Shown here in pieces: positions 11,628 through 23,248 of a stretch of 64,000 nt of DNA (position 1 is the first letter of the stretch; each line of letters begins with the position of its first letter). The stretch covers positions 76,594,024 through 76,658,023 of the forward strand of contig NC_092044.1 in assembly GCF_003086295.3 (NCBI RefSeq), written 5' to 3'. Origin of the DNA: Arachis hypogaea. Lineage: Eukaryota; Streptophyta; Magnoliopsida; Fabales; Fabaceae. Both the position numbers and the translations under genes were made by a program. The notes below the pieces were generated by a model. It was not told the DNA's origin. It saw only the letters and a program-made list of their open reading frames with translations, and did not search any database.

Positions 11628-11885
11628 CTACTGTGCTGGAACAAGACCTGTATGTATGTCATCAAAAGGATGATGAACAGAATTGGGATGCAACCCAGAT
11701 AGCGGAAAATCATACGGTGCATCAGGATCAAAGAGAGGTGAAGCTGGCGGGTGTTGAAAGGGATGATCTCTAACTACGTACTTACAGACTCGAGGCTCTG
11801 CGGCCACTACATAAAAGCTATGAAGGACAAGATCCCCATAAACACAAGGCTGTTGGAGCTCATAGAAAATGACACCCATCTCCAT
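11628..11885 (-). pseudogene. Unknown ORF, 85 residues, probable 5' coding exon
   Basis: Starts MEMGVIFYE directly after a pyrimidine-rich CTTTAG, which looks like a splice acceptor pairing with the donor at 13304. It is rich in Pro, His and Asp (HPPASPLFDPDAP). It ends in a stop at 11628. The acidic ORF remnant follows downstream in another frame. No family recognised; it may belong to the surrounding repeat. Confidence 0.35.
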
Positions 11886-13303
11886 CTAAAGGGGGTAGGA
11901 AGATAGAGGGTAAGAACTAGAAAGTTCTTAGTAAGGTCATGATGAAACAAGTAAATATGCTTTTTATATAACGACCACGGGTCCCAGATCAATCAAATCA
12001 CAACAAAAGAACATAGAGAAAAAAACAAACAAGAGCAAACAGTAACATAATATACAACCATAAGAACTAATTCAAAACCCACAAGAGATATGCACAAACA
12101 AGTATGATGCATGTCTAGTCTTAGTACAGGTAATGAGCTCATCCGTCAGTTTTCGACCCGCAGTCAACATGACATCCTTATGGACGTTGTCTCTCATTGC
12201 CATTGCTTTGGGGGTATAGTGCCCGGTACACTCTTTGGTTATAACATCCGCACACTCTTAGGCTATAGTGCCCGTACCGCTCCCACGACTAAAGTGATGG
12301 GTCACACTCTTGAGTTATAGCGCCCGTACCACTCTTCGGCAAATTACTGGATAAATCGATGACAAGAAGAGTCATTGGTGTAGTACTTCCAACCACAATT
12401 ATCTCATCACATAATCAAATAACTTTCAAGATATAATAATTCTTTATGAAGAATTCCACGATTTCTTTAAAATAATAGACTAAAACAGCGCGGGTCATGA
12501 GATTTAACTTTAGAATCACTTTTTCAAACATCTCAAAGTTATGCTTAAATTCTACAAATACTTTTAAAAATATGCATAAATATGCTCACAGGACTAAAAT
12601 ACATAAATATGCTTAAACTTTGAAAAATGACATATTCTGCAAGTTACTTTAATTAAATTAACGTACTTTAAAATTACTCTAAATAACTCTAAACTCTGTA
12701 AAAGAGACCCAGTCTTCACTGATTACTTTATAAATTATTCAAAATATTATGCAAATTTTTAAATACTCAAAACTCCATTAAAATAAGTAAATTGGGCACG
12801 GGTCTTCGTTTCAAAATAAAACCTTTTTAGTTCAATTAGAGTCATTTTTTCCAAAGCTGTCTTCCACTTTAAACCTCTTATTGCAAACCAATTATCTTTC
12901 TCCAAAAACTAAACTCAATTAATTTCAATAAAATTTATATATTTATAAATAAAATTTTTTTATTCATTAAATCTTTCTCAAAAGTCAAACCTCTCCTCTT
13001 TTTTACTCGAAACCTCTGTTCAAAATATTCATTTAATTATAATTAATTCTAAATCAAATTCGACCGTCAGAACTTAGTTACATACTATCATATATCTCAA
13101 ATTTAAGCCAATTATTCAATAACAACATCTCAGTTCCTCATTTCTCAATATGGTCGAAACACAACAACAAATCTAGCAGCAATTCAACTAAAATTTCAAC
13201 AACCAGCAATCATAAATTTGAGCAACAAACATCAACAGACAATAATCCAACTATATATATCAATTAATTCATAATTTTAACCGATTAAAGAGTCAAATCT
13301 TAC

Positions 13304-13620
13304 CTCTGTGAAGCGTAGAATACACACAAGATACCGGAGGGGAGGTTTCTGATCGATCAAATAGAGTGAAAACATCGAAAACTTGGTAGTTCTTTCCCTC
13401 TGTTGGTTCGGCCAACTTAGTTTCTAGCAGGGGCAGCTCCACTTCACAATTTCACCAAACAAAACACACGTCACCGCATAGAGGAGGAAGATACGGTCAC
13501 TTCTATCGAACTAGAATTTTTGTGGTGGTCACAAATATCAAGAAATCAAGCTTGGAAGATCTGAAATTAACAAAATTCTCCCATTTCTCTCCATGCACGC
13601 CTTGGCTGATCTTGAGGAAA
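13304..13620 (-). other. Possible untranslated leader exon with TATA box
   Basis: On the minus strand TATAAAA at 13644-13638 is followed by a pyrimidine-rich leader that ends in a consensus 5' splice site (CAGAG/GTAAGA) at 13304/13303. It would feed the ORF that starts at 11885. Inferred from sequence signals only. Confidence 0.35.
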
Positions 13621-14222
13621 GAGAGAGAATTTTGTGCTTTTATATGAGGTGATTAAGTGGGCTAAATGGCACTTAATTAAGGGTAATGGCATGCATCATG
13701 ACACGTGGTGCATTAAGTGCTGCGTGTCGCGATTTTAAACTGCTGAATCAACAAGGTTAATTTTTAAATATCTTGGAAGGTAATTGGGCATGGTACAAAT
13801 TCAATTAATTATCTCAAGTGGTGGTACTTAACTAAAATAAAGACTGGGTAAATTACTAATGTAAATGATATTAGTAAAGTCGAGCTTTTACAATCTTTCG
13901 TCTTTCGTGAAATAAAATTAGATAATAACATAATATTAATATTACATTATTATTCATTTTATTTAAAGATCACAGAAAAAAACTTATCATAAACGTTACG
14001 CGAAAAAAAGTAAACAATTATCTTGTTTAATCGAAAGTGATTAATGGAAGCTTATATTTACATCATCTACTCCCAACCTGTCTAGCTTATGTCGAGTAGC
14101 GATGATCCGAGGACCCTTCTCGTCTGATGATGGCAGGTACCTATCCCACCTGGAAGATTCATAATGATAAGCATTAAATTTAGAAAAAAGATTTATGAAC
14201 TAGTGCACTGTAAACGTCGTCC

Positions 14223-15465
14223 ATGAAAAGTACTCATCTTGATGCAAGTGGCGAGAGTATGGTGTCAAACCCTCTGGTCCTAAACATAGGAAAATGCCAA
14301 AAAATCCAAGACTATAGCAATGCCAGTGGCCCAGCTAGATTCTTAACATTTTGGTTAGCAACCCTGCAAAGACACCTGTACAACCAAGATAAAGTAGCCG
14401 AACCCCAACTATACTTGCCTTGCCCGTCAAGGTCCGCAACATACGGAAGCCACCGTAAATGAACCCTAACAACAGGCTTGTCCCCGAAAAGCGTCGTGGA
14501 CAACAACACTATAATATAACCACGCGCATAAATTTGTACCGTTGCATCTAATGCATTGGCGGGCAAGACTTTGAACTTGTTCTGGAACCACGAAAAAGAA
14601 ACTGTGAACTCATCGGTACAATCATTTGGTAGAAGTTCACTGAACAACTCTCCAACCCACACCCAAGCAGGCTTTCCCCCTCCATCAACTGCTCGAAGTC
14701 GCTAAGACATCCACTAACTACATGTTCGTCAATAGGGAGGTCAAACTGGTATGCCATATCTTGTAGAGTTATCGTGCACTCTCCAAATGGCATATGAAAT
14801 GTATGGGTCTCAGGACGCCATCACTCCACAAATGCACTTATCAGTGGCTCATCAAGCTTGAACCAATAATTATTCAGCCTTGCAATGTAGTAAATTGACA
14901 CGATCTAAGTAGGGCACTACACAGTCATGCATTATCATCTTCTATTATCTACAGACAGTCCTAACACATCGAGTTGGTTGATAAAATAGAAATATTAAGG
15001 CCACAATTTTTGGGTATAATTCAAAGTAAAAAAAAGAATATGGAATAAGCTAATGACGTAAAACAGGTTATAGGTATTCATTATAATATCACAAGTCTAA
15101 CATCACAAGCATAAATACATTATAAACAAAATTTCTGATTTTAAGTCGCTAGGTTCACTTAAGTCTAACATCCTTTATAATCATGCAAAAACTTGAAAAT
15201 TTACTAAACAATAAAACCCTAAATTTCATAATCACAAATGTTCTAACAGTCAATCACACCTATCAGCCTTTAAACCAGCCATGATCTCATTAGATATTCA
15301 TATTGAAATTAGATTAAATTCATTAGGATATAAACATCATCAATAGATCAATGACATCAACTAAAACAACTAAATACAGATTCTGATAACTAACCTCTTC
15401 ATCGATAAATTCGGCAACATACACAATACCGTTCAGGTGGTACATATCTCCCTCATTGGCAGCCA
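14223..15465 (-). pseudogene. Plant mobile domain (MAIN-like / PMD) gene, broken
   Basis: A first exon at about 15465-15396 begins MAANEGDMYHLNG and ends in EE before a GT donor, the usual start of PMD-type genes in legumes (from memory). A second block, about 14890-14312, shows the core of the plant mobile domain: WRPETHTFHMPFGECTITL, then YQFDLPIDEHVVSGCL, WFQNKF, YSWGSATLSWLYR and ANQNVKNLAG. The domain occurs both in transposon proteins and in host MAIL/MAIN proteins. Breaks: an in-frame TGA before the WRPETHTF segment and at least one frameshift between the 14548-14793 and 14312-14662 frames. The downstream end is not seen clearly. Most likely a dead transposon-derived copy. Confidence 0.7.
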
Positions 15466-15944
15466 TCTATCCTTGCCTTAGGGCTGATTCTTCCCACTCT
15501 ACCGCACAAATCACCGCTTTGTGACACATTCTGTCGCACAGTGATTGCTTTATGCCACCCGCCACCGTAACCTCGTCGTTGTACGCTGCACGCCGCCACT
15601 CACCGCCCCTTCTTCCACCACTGCAGGCTCTTTTCCTTCCTAACCTTCACTCTAACAGCTTGGATATGGTGAAAATGGTGACTCTTTATATGCAAGGTTA
15701 ATCGTTGCAACATCTTCAGCTTCCAAACTGAGTATAAATCGTCGTAGCCTCCTCAGGGTTAGGTAAGTTGAGGGTAAATCGTGGTTTGGTGTTGAGGGTG
15801 TGTAGTTTTGAACATAAATCGTGACTAGGTGTTGAGGGTTAGTTGTTGCACATAAATCGCGCTAGCCCCTTGTGTTTTTGCCATGAAATACATAAATCCT
15901 CTCACCCTGGGATGATTTACTCTCAATTTGTAAAGTTGGCCACT

Positions 15945-15999
15945 CTAGGACGATTTATGGGTGTTTTTTCAAAAACTATTCATGCATAAATCGTCCTAG
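15945..15999. repeat. Inverted repeat CTAGGACGATTTATG
   Basis: Perfect 15-bp arms at 15945-15959 and 15985-15999 with a 25-bp spacer. Further TAAATCGT copies are scattered at 15730-15935. It lies upstream of the PMD pseudogene and may be the terminal region of the same transposon. Confidence 0.7.
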
Positions 16000-16504
16000 G
16001 TTGTAATTGTTAACATATTATATAAGCCACAAGGCCCTGAGATGATTTATATATTATTAGGAATAGAAAATTCATGTTTTGACTTTAGGAATCAAGTAAT
16101 TTTGGAAGGTGTTTATTTTATTTAAGTAAAAAAATCTGAATTCTAATTTAGTATCTGACATTTTAAATGTTTTATTTTAGTTCCAAAAATTTTCAAATGT
16201 TCTATTTCAATTTTACAAAAGTTTTAAGCGGGATTTAATATTGTCTTATCATTAAATTTGACACAAAATATTTTTCATATTAAAGAGTCAATAACATTCG
16301 ATTTCAGTATGTAAGTAAAATCGATCTATCAGCGATCAGTAATATAAAAGTTTTTCCTTTAATTTTGAAGCGTTGATGATTGATTGTTAAGATTTGGAGT
16401 TTTGTACAAAAGAAAAATTAAGAACAAGTGTTATAAAAAGATTTGGTTATATTTTTCTAACACGTGAAAAAAGATATGACTTAACTAATAACATTATTAA
16501 CGTT
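16000..16504. other. AT-rich intergenic stretch
   Basis: No ORF of note, no repeat recognised. Confidence 0.5.
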
Positions 16505-16682
16505 CAGGGGCGGAGTTAGCGTAATTTTTAAGAGGAGACTAATATTAAAATATAACTCTAGAAAAAGAAAAAAAATAAAATTAAGAGGAGCTAATATAAA
16601 AAATAAAGATCTTTATACATTAAAAATTTTAATTTGGGAGTACATTGCCCCTTAAGCTACACTAGCTTCCGCGCGCCTCCCG
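16505..16682. mobile_element. Possible MITE with CAGGGGCGGAG terminus
   Basis: The left end CAGGGGCGGAGTTAGC and the right end AGCTTCCGCGCGCCTCCCG are rough inverted complements. This terminus is common in plant hAT-like short elements (general knowledge). No clean target duplication seen. Confidence 0.4.
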
Positions 16683-17034
16683 TTAATGTCGTTGTACTCA
16701 TTCTATTGATTAATCGGTGTCAAATTTAATAGTAAAATTACATTGAACATATTTAAATTTTTTTGGAACAAAAAAAAAATTTGCAAAATGTTAAAGATAA
16801 AATTAAAATTTTGTTCAAACGTTATAGACTAAAATAATACTTTATCTATTAAAAAGTAATCATTATATATAATATTTATATAAATTATATGTTAAAATAT
16901 AAATATAAATATCTAAATTAATGTTGTAATTAATTTTTATTGTGTTTATAATATTTTTATATTAAATATTTGATACTGTGCCAATTCATAGGCATAAAAT
17001 TCGAATTCAATTTGACCCGACCAATATTAGATTT

Positions 17035-17205
17035 GGGATTTAGATCCTTTAAAGTTTGAATTTTACTTTAGAGAATTAAGTGTGATCTTTTACTCTTGAA
17101 TTGTTTCTCTTTTATATTTGTTTTTTGTTCCACCTATAAAATAAATTGTGAAAGATCACACTTTACTTTTTAAAGTAGAATTCAAACTTTAGAGAATCCA
17201 AATCC
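17035..17205. mobile_element. Foldback MITE with 8-bp target duplication
   Basis: The first and last 35 bp are inverted repeats with only a few mismatches (GGATTTAGATCC... against GAATCCAAATCC). The flanks carry an identical 8-bp TTAGATTT at 17027-17034 and 17206-17213, which fits hAT-type transposition. Non-coding. Confidence 0.8.
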
Positions 17206-17213
17206 TTAGATTT

Positions 17214-17775
17214 GCACGCATTTTCACTTTGGTTTCATCGAAAAGGGAAATACTATAGTCATCAACTATCATCGTTATGTAATTACATTTTTTATGCCAT
17301 GTGATTTGTCACATATCTTTTGGCAAAAACTCTGATTGTTTAACATTATAGAAAACATGATGAATTTTGTTGGTGAAGGCCAATAATGTTTACGTATACC
17401 ACAATGTCTTCGTGCATTATGTGTGAGAACGTAGTCTTAATGTTCAAGTCAAGGTTTTCTTACATACAAAGCAAGGAAGCAAAACTGAACTAAGAACCTC
17501 TCTGTCCCTTTTTCTCCTTATCTATGGCAATGCGGCAGTAACACCCACCACATGCCACTTTATTTTCTTTTGTGTTCTTTTTGTGTACATATGCCAGGAT
17601 GCCACCCCAACAAAAGAAAACGAAATAAAAAATATTTTATGTAAACATTTTATCTTTTGACATTAAGTAATTAGTTAAAACACACATCTTTAAATGGAAT
17701 ACAAAATTTATATCCTATCTAATAGTATAGATTATATAGAGATGTGCCGACGAACTTTGAATATGGTAATAATAT
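17214..17775. other. Intergenic stretch between MITE and Mutator-like element
   Basis: AT-rich, no ORF or repeat that I can support. Confidence 0.5.
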
Positions 17776-18144
17776 ATAATATAAGAGAAAAGCTTAGTAT
17801 ACAAGCGATTAGGGTTTGTAACTATTACAAGTTCATTAACGCCTAATCCACTAAAACGCGCTGCAACTCCTACGTCACTTACACGCGCTATACAAAGATC
17901 CCGCGTTTGTATAACTACCAAATTTAAAAGATTTGTTTCCTTCTTTGTTTTCTTTCTTTTCAAATTTCATCATTCTTCTTCTCGCGCGTCTTCCCCTGAT
18001 TTTTCGATCGTTCTTTTCCTCTCCTTTCTCATTGGTTTGTTCTTCGTCATTGACGTTAGTTTTTCTTTCTGTAACTCCAGCTTCGTTTTGACATGGTGTA
18101 TTTATAGTTTTTGACATGGTGTATTCTGCAACCTCTCTGTTGTT

Positions 18145-18318
18145 GATGACCAGTTTGTTCCGAAGGTTGGAATGACCTTTACCACCCTTGAAGATGCTGG
18201 AAAATTTTACAGGAACTATACCAAGGTTGCAGGTTTTTCTATAAGAGTTCGGAGCACAAATAGAAAGGAAAACGAGATTAAGAATCAATTGATTACATGT
18301 AGCAGAGAGGAAAAATGA
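18145..18318 (+). pseudogene. FAR1-type DNA-binding domain fragment
   Basis: 57 codons read DDQFVPKVGMTF, then EDAGKFYRNYTKVAGFSIRV and a basic stretch up to CSREEK before TGA. This pattern (P-x-V-G-M-x-F, then F-Y-x-x-Y and G-F-S-I-R) is the N-terminal FAR1/FHY3 domain found in MULE transposases and in domesticated FAR1 proteins. The rest of the protein is absent; a TGA comes where the family usually has a tryptophan codon. GGTGTATTTATAG motifs just before it resemble the tandem array unit. Confidence 0.7.
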
Positions 18319-18368
18319 AACTCTCATAGCAAAGACTCATTTGATAGGAATTGGAATGATTTTCTGCT

Positions 18369-21345
18369 AAACTTTGGTCTTGTGGACAACAAGTGGCTTT
18401 CATGTAGTGTTGGGTTAAAATCTGCAGCAGAGGTGTAAATTTAATTTTTTATCAGGTGTATTTATAGTCTGTGTTTGGGTGTATTATGCAGATCTCTATG
18501 CAGACCGTCATATATGGGTTTCAATCTATCTGATCACCACTTCATATTATAGTACATGTAAATCAGACATTTTGAATACACCAGAGAGAGTTTAATTAAT
18601 TTTGGTCTCGTGGACAACAAGTGGCTTTCAGGTAGTGTTGGGTTAAAATCTGCAGTAGGGGTGTAAATTTAATTTTTTATAGGGTGTATTTATAGTCTGT
18701 GTTTGGGTGTATTATGCAGATCTCTATGCAGACCGTCATATATGGGTTCCAATCTATCTGGATCACCACTTCATATTATAGTACCTGTAAATCAGAAATT
18801 TTGAATACACCAGAGAGAGTTTAATTAATTTTGGTCTTGTGGACAACAAGTGGCTTTCAGGTAGTGTTGGGTTAAAATCTGCAGCAGAGGTGTAAATTTA
18901 ATTTTTTATCGGGTGTATTTATAGTCTGTGTTTGGGTGTATTATGCAGATCTCTATGCAGACCGTCATATATGGGTTCCAATCTATCTGGATCACCACTT
19001 CATATTATAGTCCGTGTAAATCAGACATTTTGAATACACCAGAGAGAGTTTAATTAATTTTGGTCTTGTGGACAACAAGTGGCTTTCAGGTAGTGTTGGG
19101 TTAAAATCTGCAGCAGAGGTATAAATTTAATTTTTTATCCGGTGTATTTATAGTCTGTGTTTGGGTGTATTATGCAGATCTCTATGCAGACCATCATATA
19201 TGGGTTCCAATCTATCTGGATCACCACTTCATATTATAGTACCTGTAAATCAGACATTTTGAATACACTAGAGAGAGTTTAATTAATTTTGGTCTTGTGG
19301 ACAACAAGTGGCTTTCAGGTAGTGTTGGGTTAAAATCTGCAGCAGAGGTGTAAATTTAATTTTTTATCGGGTGTATTTATAGTCTGTGTTTGGGTGTATT
19401 ATGCAGATCTCTATGCAGACCGTCATATATGGGTTCCAATCTATCTGGATCACCACTTCATATTATAGTACCTGTAAATCAGAAATTTTGAATACATTAG
19501 AGAGAGTTTAATTAATTTTGGTCTTGTGGACAGCAAGTGGCTTTCAGGTAGTATTGGGTTAAAATCTGCAGCACAGGTGTAAATTTAATTTTTTATCGGG
19601 TGTATTTATAGTCTGTGTTTGGGTGTATTATGCAGATCTCTATGCAGACCGTCATATATGGGTTCCAATCTATCTGGATCACCACTTCATATTATAGTAC
19701 CTATAAATCAGACATTTTGAATACACTAGAGAGAGTTTAATTAATTTTGATCTTGTGGACAACAAGTGGCTTTCAGGTAGTGTTGGGTTAAAATCTGCAG
19801 CAGAGGTGTAAATTTAATTTTTTATCGGGTGTATTTATAGTCTGTGTTTGGGTGTATTATGCAGATCTCTATGCAGACCGTCATATATGGGTTCCAATCT
19901 ATCTGGATCACCACTTCATATTATAGTACCTGTAAATCAGAAATTTTGAATACATTAGAGAGAGTTTAATTAATTTTGGTCTTGTGGACAGCAAGTGGCT
20001 TTCAGGTAGTATTGGGTTAAAATCTGCAGCACAGGTGTAAATTTAATTTTTTATCGGGTGTATTTATAGTCTGTGTTTGGGTGTATTATGCAGATATCTA
20101 TGCAGACCGTCATTTATGGGTTCCAATCTATCTGGATCACCACTTCATATTATAGTACCTGTAAATCAGACATTTTGAATACACTAGAGAGAGTTTAATT
20201 AATTTTGATCTTGTGGACAACAAGTGGCTTTCAGGTAGTGTTGGGTTAAAATCTGCAGCAGAGGTGTAAATTTAATTTTTTATCGGGTGTATTTATAGTC
20301 TGTGTTTGGGTGTATTATGCAGATCTCTATGCAGACCGTCATATATGGGTTCCAATCTATCTGGATCACCACTTCATATTATAGTACCTGTAAATCAGAC
20401 ATTTTGAATACACTAGAGAGAGTTTAAATAATTTTGGTCTTGTGGACAACAAGTGGCTTTCAGGTAGTGTTGGGTTAAAATCTGCGGCAGAGGTATAAAT
20501 TTAATTTTTTATCCGGTGTATTTATAGTCTGTGTTTGGGTGTATTATGCAGATCTCTATGCAGACTGTCATATATGGGTTCCAATCTATCTGGATCACCA
20601 CTTCATATTATAGTACCTGTAAATCAGAAATTTTGAATACATTAGAGAGAGTTTAATTAATTTTGGTCTTGTGGACAACAAGTGGCTTTCAGGTAGTGTT
20701 GGGTTAAAATCTGCAGCAGAGGTGTAAATTTAATTTTTTATCGGGTGTATTTATAGTCTGTGTTTGGGTGTATTATGCAGATCTCTATGCAGACCGTCAT
20801 ATATGGGTTCCAATCTATCTGGATCACCACTTCATATTATAGTACGTGTAAATCAGACATTTTGAATACACCAGAGAGAGTTTAATTAATTTTGGTCTTG
20901 TGGACAACAAGTGGCTTTCAGGTAGTGTTGGGTTAAAATCTGCAGCAGAGGTGTAAATTTAATTTTTTATCGGGTGTATTTATAGTCTGTGTTTGGGTGT
21001 ATTATGCAGATCTCTATGCAGACCGTCATATATGGGTTCCAATCTATCTGGATCACCACTTCATATTATAGTACGTGTAAATCAGACATTTTGAATACAC
21101 CAGAGAGAGTTTAATTAATTTTGGTCTTGTGGACAACAAGCGGCTTTCAGGTAGTGTTGGGTTAAAATCTGCGGCAGAGGTATAAATTTAATTTTTTATC
21201 CGGTGTATTTATAGTCTGTGTTTGGGTGTATTATGCAGATCTCTATGCAGACCGTCATATATGGGTTCCAATCTATCTGGATCACCACTTCATATTATAG
21301 TACCTGTAAATCAGACATTTTGAATACACCAGAGAGAGTTTAATT
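18369..21345. repeat. Tandem array, 13 units of about 229 bp
   Basis: The word GTATTATGCAGATCTCT starts at 18481, 18709, 18938, 19167, 19396, 19625, 19854, 20083, 20312, 20541, 20770, 20999 and 21228, so the period is 229 bp (228 once). Units differ by a few bases only. Shared variants (ACAGCAAGTGG, GTATTGGG, CAGCACAGG) recur 458 bp apart, at about 19490 and 19950, showing a two-unit higher-order duplication. It lies wholly within the MULE. No ORF. Confidence 0.95.
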
Positions 21346-21527
21346 ATGGAAAAAAAATTTACTTATAATTGGATCAAATATATTTACACCATGTGTTCAA
21401 TTTCTTAGAACAAGAAGATCGATAAAACCTAGAAGAACATAGAAGAACAGTAAAACATAGTTCTTCGATTTCGAAATCAGAAACAGAAATGTGGAAAATG
21501 TACAAGATGAGTAAAACAATAACGTAC

Positions 21528-21717
21528 CTTGAATAATATTTTGTTGATGGTTTCTACTATTATTCGCGACGAGTTCAAATGTCTCTTCAATTTGGAATGT
21601 TGCTCGAAACTTGAGGATTTGTGTTATCTTTGAAGGAGAAGAGGAAGAGTGAGCCATAACGAGCGGTTTTTTCGAAGCGTAATCGTTCGAGTGACGCGCG
21701 TGAAATTGACGCTCCAT
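21528..21717 (-). pseudogene. Probable first coding exon of a MULE gene
   Basis: Starts MERQFHARHSNDYASKK at 21717 and runs 63 codons to a consensus donor (CAAG/GTACGT) at 21528/21527. It lies just inside the right end of the MULE and reads inward. The downstream exons are replaced by the tandem array. Not recognised at protein level beyond its position. Confidence 0.4.
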
Positions 21718-21817
21718 TTAAAGGGAGGGAGTGCGCGTGAATCAAACCTGAGTTGGGCCAACTTGTAAGGATTGTATGCGTTATTTGCTTGTATGTGTAG
21801 CGGGGCCCATAATATAA

Positions 21818-22106
21818 TACTACTAAATTACAAAAAATAAAAAATAAAACAACGCTTGTATCTGAGGATGTAATTCAACAAAATCTAGATGAACAACCAC
21901 TCTATATTTTGGTATATTTACATTCTTTTTGTAGGTGGGGAAGGTAACCATACCACAATGCTTTTTGTGAGAGACCAATCAACAACAATAGTAACTGAAA
22001 CAATTTAGGAAAAAAAGTCAAATAAGCAAAGTCCACATGTAAGCGTCAACACATGCATCACATTCTTCACTAGAACAACAAAATAAAAAGGGTCTTAAAG
22101 TGTTGT
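21818..22106. other. Upstream region of the NHL6-like gene
   Basis: AT-rich, no ORF. Probably contains the proximal promoter. Confidence 0.5.
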
Positions 22107-22113
22107 TATATAT
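22107..22113 (+). promoter_or_regulatory. TATA-like box for the NHL6-like gene
   Basis: TATATAT about 80 bp before the ATG at 22192; spacing is reasonable for a plant core promoter with a short leader. A run of A follows in the leader. Confidence 0.45.
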
Positions 22114-22191
22114 CACCACAAGAATCCAAGTGACAAAATTAGCTTCCTCATCCAAAATAAAAAAAAAAAAAAACTTCACCATTGTTCATTC

Positions 22192-22971
22192 ATGGCAGAT
22201 CATCAGAGACAGAGGATCCACCCTGTGGTGGTGGAAGCTCCAGCGCCACCTACCACTCCATTGGTACCTCCAGGTTCCTTGAGATCAGAAAAGGGCAGTA
22301 GTAACGCTTATCATCGTCCTTCTCCTCTTCTGTTGCAACATTCACATGCCATGCCACCAATCATACCGTTACCACCAAAGAAAAGATCAAGAAGCTGCTT
22401 CTGCAAGTGCTTATGTTGGACATTATTCTTGATTTTCCTCTTGTTCATTCTCATTGCTGCAATCGCCGCAACCATCTACTTTGTCTTCAAACCAAAGCTT
22501 CCAGATTACTCAGTTGACACCTTAAGGATCAGTGATCTTAGACTCAACTTCGACACGAGTTTGTATGCCAAGTTCGAAGTGAGGATCACAGCAACAAATC
22601 CAAACAAGAAGATTGGCATATACTATGAAAAGGATGGGAGAATGAGTGTATGGTATACAAACACTGAACTCTGCCAAGGCTCACTGCCGGAATTCTACCA
22701 AGGACATCAAAACAGGACAGTTCTGAATTTGTCCTTGAGTGGTCAGGTGCAGGCCGGGAGCACAATTATGGCAGCGATACAGCAGCAACAGCAGACAGGA
22801 AGGATTCCATTGGATCTTAAGGTGAAGGCGCCGGTGGCAATCAAGCTCGGGACGCTGAAGTTGAGGAAGGTGAAGGTCTTGGGGGAATGCCAGTTGCTAG
22901 TGGATAGCTTGTCATCTAATAATCTCATAAGCATCAAGGCTAGCAACTGTAAATTTAGGATGAAACTTTAG
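22192..22971 (+). CDS. NHL6: NDR1/HIN1-like protein, NHL6-type (LEA-2 domain)
   Basis: Single-exon gene, 259 residues. The N-terminal cytosolic part is Pro-rich with P-L-V-P-P-G-S near residue 23 and a basic PPKKRSRS at 61-68, then a Cys cluster (CFCKCLCW, 69-76) and one membrane span at about 77-98. The outside part begins FKPKLPDYSVD and holds the LEA-2 domain (about 120-235) with ATNPNKKIGIYYEKDG and WYTNTEL typical of the NHL family. N-glycosylation sites are possible at 174 (NRT) and 179 (NLS). It ends in SNCKFRMKL, also usual for the family. Known for the family: plasma membrane proteins tied to defence and, for NHL6, abiotic stress and ABA (from memory). The gene is complete and appears intact. 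It converges with the UPF0426-type gene, stop codons 277 bp apart. The symbol is by resemblance. Confidence 0.9.
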   Translation: MADHQRQRIHPVVVEAPAPPTTPLVPPGSLRSEKGSSNAYHRPSPLLLQHSHAMPPIIPLPPKKRSRSCFCKCLCWTLFLIFLLFILIAAIAATIYFVFKPKLPDYSVDTLRISDLRLNFDTSLYAKFEVRITATNPNKKIGIYYEKDGRMSVWYTNTELCQGSLPEFYQGHQNRTVLNLSLSGQVQAGSTIMAAIQQQQQTGRIPLDLKVKAPVAIKLGTLKLRKVKVLGECQLLVDSLSSNNLISIKASNCKFRMKL

Positions 22972-23248
22972 ATTTGAGCGTGTGCATGAGAGGGCTAGAT
23001 AGTAGATATTATGTTTGCCTTATATCATGTGATTTTATTATTTTCAATATCGGATTTGAATATTTATTGGTTTTTCACCAAGATACAGCTATAGCCAGTA
23101 TCTTAACCGTTTTTCCCCCTCCCAGACGATAGACATACAGATTTCATGATATCTGCTTTTAATGCCTATAATCAAATTGAACCAATTTTTATTGCATTAT
23201 CAGTATGGTTTCATAAAAACTTGTATACAGAAGAAACAATTCAAGTGA
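22972..23248. other. Shared 3' intergenic region of two convergent genes
   Basis: AT-rich, no ORF; expected to hold both 3' UTRs and polyadenylation signals. Confidence 0.6.

Larger units (their letters stand above)
10782..14016 (-). repeat. LTR-like repeat or retroelement remnant ending in TGTAACGACCC
   Basis: The left edge TGTAACGACCCAA is a terminus seen in many plant Ty3/gypsy LTRs (general knowledge); in minus sense this is a GGGTCGTTACA end. In minus orientation it holds a TATA box (13644-13638), a leader with a strong splice donor at 13304/13303 (CAGAG then GTAAG), a long A/T-rich stretch and two frame-shifted ORF pieces. The right edge is not clear and I find no target duplication, so the limits are approximate. 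An AT microsatellite lies at 11000-11030, and AGTGCCCGTACC-type short repeats at 12215-12335. Confidence 0.4.
17785..21808. mobile_element. Mutator-like element (MULE) with FAR1-type remnants
   Basis: A 9-bp duplication ATAATATAA flanks it (17776-17784 and 21809-21817). The ends form degenerate inverted repeats: in both, ATACAAGC lies 15-22 bases from the edge and TTACAAGTT follows after the same 18-base spacing. Inside are a FAR1 DNA-binding-domain piece on the left (+), a probable first exon on the right (-) and a 3-kb tandem array between them. No transposase core is present, so it cannot move by itself. The duplication is AT-rich, but equal spacing of the end motifs makes chance unlikely. 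Confidence 0.75.

Noticed and set aside
18369..21345. Centromeric satellite
   Set aside because: The array is confined within a MULE with its own ends and duplication, next to ordinary genes.
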